6,771 nt of DNA from DASPTB01 sp035623615 (GTDB taxonomy: Bacteria; Actinomycetota; UBA4738). The translations under genes were made by a program, and so were the position numbers. Position 1 is the stretch's first letter, and every line of letters begins with the position of its first letter. Of this stretch, positions 6,582 to 6,771 are shown piece by piece. Below the pieces are notes generated by a model, which saw only the letters and a program-made list of their open reading frames with translations, ran no database searches and had not been told where the DNA came from. The stretch lies in NCBI GenBank assembly GCA_035623615.1, contig DASPTB010000112.1, positions 1 to 6,771 on the forward strand, written 5' to 3'.

Positions 6582-6771
6582 GTCGCCATCTCCTGCTCGC
6601 GCACGGGGACCCGCCCGGTCACGGTCGTTCCCTCGCCCGGGGCCGATCGCACATCCAGGTCGCCGTCCACCGAGCCGAGCCTGTCGGCGATGCCCTGCAG
6701 TCCCGTCCCGTACCCCCTCGCGCCCGGGTCGAAGCCCCTGCCGTCGTCGGACACCGAGAACTCGAGGTGCC
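6578..6771 (-). CDS. Sensor histidine kinase, C-terminal ATPase fragment (gene 1 of array; 5' end outside window)
   Basis: Only the last 64 complete codons and the stop are in the window. The translation carries the ATP-binding half of a GHKL (HATPase_c) domain: a G1 box DDGRGFDP, a G2 box GYGTGLQGI followed by ADRL, and the closing strand SAPGEGTTVTGRVPV, then a short tail ending EQEMAT. This matches the C-termini of the three complete kinases downstream, most closely gene 3, which shares the DDGRGFDP and GYGTGLQGI forms. The stop TGA overlaps the GTG start of gene 2 by four bases (GTGA), so the two are on one message. Nothing can be said of its histidine or sensor region, which lie beyond the window edge. 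The domain assignment is firm. That the full protein is a membrane GAF kinase like its neighbours is inferred from position and similarity. Confidence 0.88.
   Translation of the reverse strand, partial: HLEFSVSDDGRGFDPGARGYGTGLQGIADRLGSVDGDLDVRSAPGEGTTVTGRVPVREQEMAT
6590..6594 (-). promoter_or_regulatory. Ribosome binding site of gene 2 (AGGAG)
   Basis: AGGAG lies within the last codons of gene 1, eight bases before the GTG at 6581. It is the best Shine-Dalgarno in the window. It fixes the GTG start and allows some initiation independent of coupling. Confidence 0.75.
6693..6716 (-). repeat. 24-base exact repeat, G2-box copy in gene 1
   Basis: Identical to 2495-2518 in gene 3. It encodes the G2 box GYGTGLQG. 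The identity at wobble positions suggests relatively recent common descent or gene conversion between the 3' ends of genes 1 and 3. It is a coding paralogy repeat, not a mobile-element repeat. Confidence 0.85.

Noticed and set aside
6587..6589. ATG just upstream of the gene 2 start
   Set aside because: It is in the frame of gene 1, where it codes the third-last residue, and not in the gene 2 frame. The GTG at 6581 with AGGAG upstream is the supported start.
1..6771. Search for promoter, terminator, tRNA, CRISPR, insertion sequence or att site
   Set aside because: No gap between genes exists, and I saw no inverted-repeat terminator, spaced direct repeats, transposase motif or tRNA-like fold on either strand. 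The only repeats are coding similarities between paralogues.

Overview
The window is GC-rich (by eye about two thirds G+C) and coding from end to end on the minus strand. It holds five consecutive genes read right to left: the 3' end of one gene, three complete genes (701, 714 and 706 codons) and the 5' end of a fifth. All five look like members of one family, a multi-pass membrane sensor histidine kinase with a GAF-like domain, a HisKA_3-type (NarL/DesK-class) dimerisation helix and a GHKL ATPase domain. Base composition, GTG starts and protein style suggest a high-GC actinobacterium-like organism, possibly from Thermoleophilia or a related soil or metagenomic lineage. That placement is only an impression.

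Layout in transcription order: gene 1 (C-terminal ATPase part only, window end to 6578); gene 2 (6581-4476); gene 3 (4479-2335); gene 4 (2338-218); gene 5 (N-terminal part, from 221 to the window start). Each junction is a 4-base stop/start overlap, alternately GTGA and ATGA, so the five must share one message and are probably translationally coupled. There is no intergenic space, RNA gene, mobile element, terminator or response regulator in the window. The long plus-strand open frames are antisense shadows of these genes.

The catalytic motifs differ between the paralogues. Gene 4 has a full canonical set (HDGAQQ, EALQN, DDGGG, GSGL). Gene 3 has an intact-looking ATPase domain, but its phosphoacceptor histidine is an arginine. 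Gene 2 keeps the histidine but has HE...R in place of HD...Q, a Gln for Glu substitution in the N box and a damaged G2 box. A translationally coupled array that mixes a canonical kinase with two differently degenerate ones suggests heteromeric kinases, with trans-phosphorylation or regulatory pseudokinase subunits. This is inference. The response regulator they serve must lie outside the window.
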